A stretch of DNA of 64,000 nt, from contig MNCI01006534.1 in NCBI GenBank assembly GCA_015680685.1, positions 1,480-65,479 of the forward strand. Reading direction: 5' to 3'. Origin of the DNA: Gnetum montanum. Lineage: Eukaryota; Streptophyta; Gnetopsida; Gnetales; Gnetaceae. The notes under the pieces were generated by a model. It worked only from the letters and a program-made list of their open reading frames with translations, made no database searches and was not told where the DNA came from. Made by a program: the position numbers and the translations under genes. Positions 58,702-64,000 of this stretch are shown here, piece after piece; positions within the stretch are counted from its first letter, which is position 1; each line of letters begins with the position of its first letter.

Positions 58702-58706
58702 ACAAT

Positions 58707-60118
58707 AAATTGACTGAATTGCATGTGAACGCTCATATTATTGCAAAAAGTGTACATCATCTTTTCTTCTTTATTCATAGTATTTGATAACATTAACTAT
58801 GCTTGAAATATGCCTAGTACCTTGGGATGCCAATCTTATAAGCATATCAACTAAACTACGCCCAACTCTTGTAGTCTTTTGTTGTTACATTCAATGTTAA
58901 TCAGTAACTTTGTTAACTCAACATATAATTTTCATGATATAACTATAATTCTTATTCAATAGATCCTTTAGTCTTCAAACATAATAAAATCTTAATTTAA
59001 ATTTCATTTCATTTTTTTTAGTCTCTTAGAACTCGCTATTAGATTTAGACATTTTACAAACAAAACACAATCTTTGCATGATACCAACTAGTAACAAAAT
59101 TGATAATCAATGTCATAGAAACAAGAAGAATCATAAGTCATGATTTCATCATCATCATCCTAACCTTGTCCCAACAAAACAAAGTGACTATATGAATTCC
59201 TTTTTGTCATTCCTCTCTATGAAAAGCTAGATCTTTGTTTATTTATAGTTTCTTTAAATTAATAAAATTTGAATTAAAAAAAAAACTCATCCATGAGATT
59301 TCACATGGTTTGACAATTTGATACCAACTTTCCTTTCATATTTAGACTTGAGATTGACATTGACAAAGTTCAATCATAAAACAATTCGAATGACTGAAAT
59401 TAGACAAGTAACCACCTTTCATAAGACATTATCTAACTTAAATGAAATGAAGCTTTATTACATCTAAAGACCCATGGGATCTATTAGACAAATATTACAT
59501 TTTTATGAAAAATGTACTCTATAAATAGGAAAATTGATGCTAATAGTAAGAGAAACCAAAAGAACACAGAAAAATTGCTCATGTAACAAGGATCAATTTT
59601 GGTTTCTTCAAAACTAATTTCAACTTCATATTCAATAAAATACAAGCAACAATTTATTGACTTGCCAAAAGTAATTAGGCACAAGGATCTCTTCAACATT
59701 ATACTTGAGAATCTTATAACATTAAATATTTCATTAACCAATGCTTAAGGTGTTGCATTTTTTTGCTCTAGAAAAATTTGAAACATTAACCTTTTTCAAA
59801 ATTGAATTCAACTACCTCAAAATCTTAGTAGATTCAAGCTTTCGAAAGCACAAATGTATGTCATAAAAGCTCTTTTATAGAAGTGTTAAATGTGGATAAC
59901 AAAGTGTACCATGTCTTAATACAATAACACTAGGTGTTAGCTTAGAAATATATGAGTGATGGTTTGACACTGAATTAATGATTTTTTTTTTAAAAAATTC
60001 CATAAATTTTTTTTGAAATTAGTAAATACAAAATTTAAAATTTCACAACTTCCGTCCAACTACGGTTAGTGAGGCGCCCAATGCATGGATTCAAGATGGA
60101 AAAGAGCAGCCGGTACAG
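58707..60118. other. Intergenic, nothing recognised
   Basis: AT-rich sequence between the solo LTR and the aspartyl protease gene. No gene or repeat is supported. Confidence 0.4.
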
Positions 60119-60246
60119 GTACAGGTAAACAAAAACAAATATGAATGTATGCATGAATGAATGATATTAGTAAGGAACTCGCTACAGGAAAACATAAATG
60201 AAAACAAATATGCATGTTTGCATGAATGAAGGAGATTAGTAAGGCT
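60119..60246 (+). repeat. Tandem duplication of about 63 bp
   Basis: Two units share AAACAAATATG-ATGT-TGCATGAATGAA and GATATTAGTAAGG-like ends. It lies just past the 3' end of the aspartyl protease gene. Confidence 0.65.
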
Positions 60247-60320
60247 GGCCAAATATCCATCTTCAAATTGAAGCTTACCTTTTTATGGATTTTGGTTTGG
60301 TTTGAGGCTTGCTTAGCCTT

Positions 60321-62037
60321 TTATCGGTTTTGGTGCGAGAAAAGGGGTGGAGCTAGGGCTATGCGCTGGGCAAGGTAATCAAACACAAGGCGGAAGGATG
60401 CAAGCACATCCATGCACAGAATACCGCTCGTGTAGTGGGATAGCTGCAGTTTGCATGAGGCTGGTGACAGATATATGGCCCCCACATTTTCAATTATATG
60501 GCCTGCCACCTCCATTCTCTTTATAGTCGCATCCATCACCTGCACCTGCATCATCACCATCACCATATTGTCATCCATCATTTATTTGTTTATTCCCGTT
60601 AAATTACAAATGCCCCATCTCACACAGCAATAAACACAATCACCTTCATCTTCTCCTCTGAACGATCTCCTTCCGACTTTATTCCCCGGATGTTTGTACA
60701 TCTTTCCATCTGTATCATGTCTGTGTATTTTTTGGCTTTTGAGTGAAAGATGACTCCAGTGCCACTGGCGCCTGTGTCAAGAAGCAGAAGAGTTTCTTCA
60801 CCATTGATCTTGACGGGGATATTTGGTACATTCTGGAGAAAACTAAAACTCTGCAGACCACCACCGTGAATGCTCAATGAGTACAAGGAAAGGAAACACA
60901 TTTCTGTTTCAAGAACCCAAAATATTTGCATTGATAACGTGTGAGGATTAAGTTACGATACCTGCCACTGAAGAGAATATCCAGATATTTCTTCAAATTC
61001 GGAAGTATTGTAAAATGATACACGTTCTTCTAGGCAAGAGATCTGTGAAAAGAGTGAAGAATTCAGCTTCTTTCTTTCTAAATGACCATCAAATTTTAAG
61101 GTTTTCGAGGTTTAAAGACTGCAAATAAATTGGTCTTAAAACCCAAGCTTGCATCAAAATATACACACAAGCAAAGCTGAGAAACAAACATTATTCAGTC
61201 AATAGGCACAAGCTGTTTAGTATTAAATTTTTTTAAAAAATTAATTTAATTTTCTGCTATTGCAAAGCAACTTAATATGACAGTCCTCTTCGTTAGTTTG
61301 TTCTGAAGGTAAAACAGTGCATCACTCAATAACTTGAACTCGTAATTTGTATACCATCAAATTACCGATTGAACTATCAACTCGGGAATCATACCACTAC
61401 CGAAATTTCGAGCTCATATCCATCTCACAGATAATCTCTGATAAATGTTATAACAAGCTGATTTTCTTATGTAAAAGGCTATCAACTTGTTGACGATACC
61501 TCTTATGTAAATTCAAAATAGAACATTAGTTAGGATTTAAAAAAATTAGAATACCATGCAAGTCAAATTCACCTCTACAATGCAATGCTGGAGAACATCA
61601 AATCCACAGACTCCTACAGCAGAATATTGTCCAACAATAAGAGATTGCATATCAACCTGCCAAGTCATGAAGAAAGCACAAGTTAGTTTGGTGTGTGAGT
61701 CCTGTTTATAGAATTTCATTTAACCATTCATTTCGAAGATATGGATTAGCTACGGCCTTTATAACGGAAGTTAAAGAAAAGAAATAAAACAAAAGCGAAG
61801 GCAACTATCAAAAATCAGTTTGTTGTTCAAAGATCCTAAGATTAAATAGCATTCATATATTTGATCTTTGTACCAAGCCTTCTGTTAGCGGTACATTAAC
61901 CTCTTGGATGACTTCTTTAATTACCTAAAGGATTATTAACCGATCCTCAATGTTCATATCATCAAGCAGAATCCACCGAATGGATGACCAAAAATCAAAC
62001 CTCTTTGAGTGGTACCATCACTCGAAATGACAATTCC
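60321..62037 (-). CDS. Aspartyl-protease-like gene with repeated retropepsin fold, 3' part
   Basis: From high to low coordinate the exons are 62037-62001, 61656-61573, 61042-60962, 60850-60644 and 60545-60321. All have GT-AG borders and phase is kept (37, 84, 81, 207 and 225 bases). The second exon here ends with a GVCGFDVL strand, like the C-terminal half of a clan AA protease. A full unit then follows with LLLDTGASG near 60785 (catalytic Asp-Thr-Gly), an AGHIIENV strand and a closing SGILCMDVLASFRLVFDY block before the stop at 60321. Two such folds in tandem are thus implied. No stop interrupts it, so it may be functional. It belongs to the PDZ/retropepsin-like type seen in plants and bacteria (inference). 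The 5' exons lie upstream, beyond the LINE. Confidence 0.7.
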
Positions 62038-62324
62038 CTGGCTTTTTTAATCAAATATAATTACATGCTTCTGAAAACTTCTTTGGCAAAGCAATGGCGT
62101 TAATAACCAGTCAAGCAATGGTGCAATATGATACTGGCAGTGTATGCACATGAAGGTAGAATGCGCACATGGTGTGGTTTTGTGTGGTTTTTGTATCGCA
62201 CACCAAAAACTTCAAAGGGTGCAGTAGTGAAACTGTGCATTCTGTGTGCCAGAATTACGGGAAATTAGGTAAAAATGAAATGGAATGAGAAAATTAATGT
62301 TAATTTGGTGGGCTTTTTATAATA

Positions 62325-64000
62325 CAGCCCCATGAGTTGGAGGGGGCATTGGCATCCATGAAGGGGGGAAGGGCGTTTGGTCTTGATGGGTGGCCAATGG
62401 AGTTCTTTTTGACATTTTACAATGAGATGGGGGGAAATATCTTGGACGCATTCAACGAGATGTTATTTTGGGGACAGGTGAGACGTAAGATTAATTGCTC
62501 ATGGTTGGTGTTGATCCCGAGGTCATCAAACCCCTCGAGCCCAGCACACTTTCATCCTATTAGGGTGTGTAACACTCTGATCTGGCTCTTTTCAAAAAAG
62601 TTGGTGGCTCGGTTGGTGCCCATGATGCAGCACCTGGTTGGCAAACAGTGGGCTGGTCTTGTCAAAGGTAGATACTTGCAAGATCAAATTCTTCTGGTAT
62701 AAGAGGTGTTGCACTCGCTTCGATTAACAAGGTTTCTGGGCATGTGTTTGAAATTAGACATAACTAAGGCGTAAGACACGGTTTCCTGGAGTGCCCTATA
62801 GGAAATCATGTTATGTAAGGGTTTTCACCCACATTTTGTGAAATTATGCTTGCATATACTATAGTCAGGAGCATTCTCCTTGGATTTGTTTGAGGGGGGG
62901 CTGCATGGGGTTGCCCCTCTGGGGGTTCACATCCCTTGGAAGGGGGTTAAGACAAGGGAACCCCTTATCACCCTATCTGTTCATTCTTGTGATGGATGCT
63001 ATGAGCACATATTGCAGGTGGGAAGGGGTTAGAGGCATGATGGTTGGGGGTGTGCAGTGCCTAGTGGAACACTATGCTGATGATATGTTGTTCACTAGGG
63101 CAATGGTTTCCCAAGTACTTGCTACTAACCGAGCTCTCCTCCGAATGGCTAATGAAATTGGGCTGGAGGTTAACAGAGGTAAGTCCCTGATGCATTTGCT
63201 TAATGTTGAGCAAATGGTACGGGGGAGAATTGTCCAATTGCTGAAGGTCTTACTAGGGTCTAGGGAGGATACCTACCTGGGATTACTTGTTTATGACTGG
63301 CACAGAAAATGGGTTTGGGAGTCCCTGATTAGAAGAATTCAGGAAAGAGTTAGTCACTGGACTACTTAGTTTCTTTCCAAGGCAGAGAAGTTGGTTTTGG
63401 CTTCGTCGGTTCTATAGGCTATGGCTAGATTCACTACATCTATTGCCTTCCCTTTGACTGAGGTGATGGAGAAATTTGACCGCATTGTGTAGGATTTCGC
63501 GTGGTCAAGGGGTAAAGGGGGTGGTAGGATGCATATGGTGGCATGGGGTACCATGGTGAGACTAAAGCAAGCAAGAGGTCTACAACTACTAAGCTTTGCT
63601 GATGTTAGGGCCATGGGGCTTCAGGGGTTGCTGCGATAGTTTTGTGATTAGGATCGTTACCCAGCCCAATGGATGCAAATCACGTGTCAAAAGTACCAGG
63701 AATGGGAGGCCACGAGCAGTGATTCAACTTTTGGCACTCGTTAGTAACACAAACAAAGGATTTTATTGTTTGGGCTAATGAATGCGCAGCCGGTGCAGCT
63801 AATCAGGCATCAATACCTTGTTGTCAAGGGGTGGTGGCAATTATGGTGGGGCAAGCTCTCTGAAAAAATTAAATTTTTTCTATGGTTGATGAGACATGGT
63901 GCTATCCCTGTGTGGCATGTGCTATGGAGGAGGGGGTTACATGTGAATGCCACATGTCCCCTTTTGCATAATGGGGGAGGAAACAGTGGAACATTTTGCA
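62325..64000 (+). mobile_element. L1-type LINE, 5'-truncated, running off the window
   Basis: RT blocks on the + strand include the M-GGRAFGLDGWPMEFF block at 62352-62410, a K-RYLQDQILL block near 62665, LRQGNPLSPYLFILVMDA near 62952-63000 and the catalytic YADDM near 63074. The tail continues to the window edge with the beginning of the zinc segment. Several stops and frameshifts (62701, 62829, 63367) make it inactive. It lies opposite in direction to the aspartyl protease gene and probably sits in one of that gene's introns. Confidence 0.85.

Noticed and set aside
59484-59741. 85-residue frame on the - strand with hydrophobic segments
   Set aside because: AT-rich sequence yields such frames by chance; no splice context or family motif was found.
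1-64000. tRNA and rRNA genes
   Set aside because: No complete cloverleaf or rRNA sequence was recognised; A/B-box-like words occur only in SINE-like copies.

Overview
The window is nuclear DNA of a seed plant with a large, repeat-rich genome. It has GT-AG introns, a CACTIN splicing-factor gene with a 13.1-kb intron, nested Gypsy elements of the Athila and Tat lineages, Copia, L1-type LINEs, SINE-like copies and MITE-like copies. The species cannot be named from the sequence. The intron size and the old retroelement load would fit a gymnosperm or another large-genome lineage (inference). A single N follows a 20-base A run near 57.7 kb.

Left 34 kb: three generations of LTR retrotransposon are nested. 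Oldest is element A (+ strand; gag remnant 26973-29640, 3' LTR about 33110-33990), which shows gag but no pol. Element B (- strand, Athila-like; 5' LTR 26126-26972, tRNA-Asp-type primer site, gag, protease, RT, RNase H, integrase) sits in A's gag, and its 3' end lies left of the window. Element C (+ strand, Tat lineage, 1584-20722, 19.1 kb) sits inside B's integrase. It has two LTRs, a near-identical 5-bp target duplication, and a B reading frame that becomes continuous when C is removed. A solo LTR of a C relative (30063-31245) is also embedded in A. All of these coding regions are decayed.

The most unusual object is inside C. Between its protease and reverse transcriptase lies a block of about 5.6 kb carrying an antisense, multi-exon gene (about 12865 down to 8578). 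Several of its GT-AG junctions keep codon phase. It has its own antisense TATA box and is bordered by short tandem arrays whose core recurs a third time after C's integrase. I do not recognise the protein with confidence; one exon weakly resembles the FCP1/NIF phosphatase fold.

Middle: 34.1-37.5 kb is AT-rich with diverged direct repeats of an unclassified family. A near-perfect inverted repeat (37510-37646) lies just upstream of CACTIN. CACTIN (+, 37721-54787) has 13 coding exons and predicts 659 residues. Its intron 4 holds an antisense Copia remnant, a sense LINE, two inverted MITE-like copies, a SINE and a small retroposon.

Right: 54.8-60.3 kb is intergenic with a LINE scrap, a tRNA-type SINE and a solo LTR with a perfect target duplication. 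On the - strand, 60321-62037 carries the last six exons of an aspartyl-protease-like gene with a repeated retropepsin fold. Its 5' part lies beyond a LINE that runs off the right end of the window.
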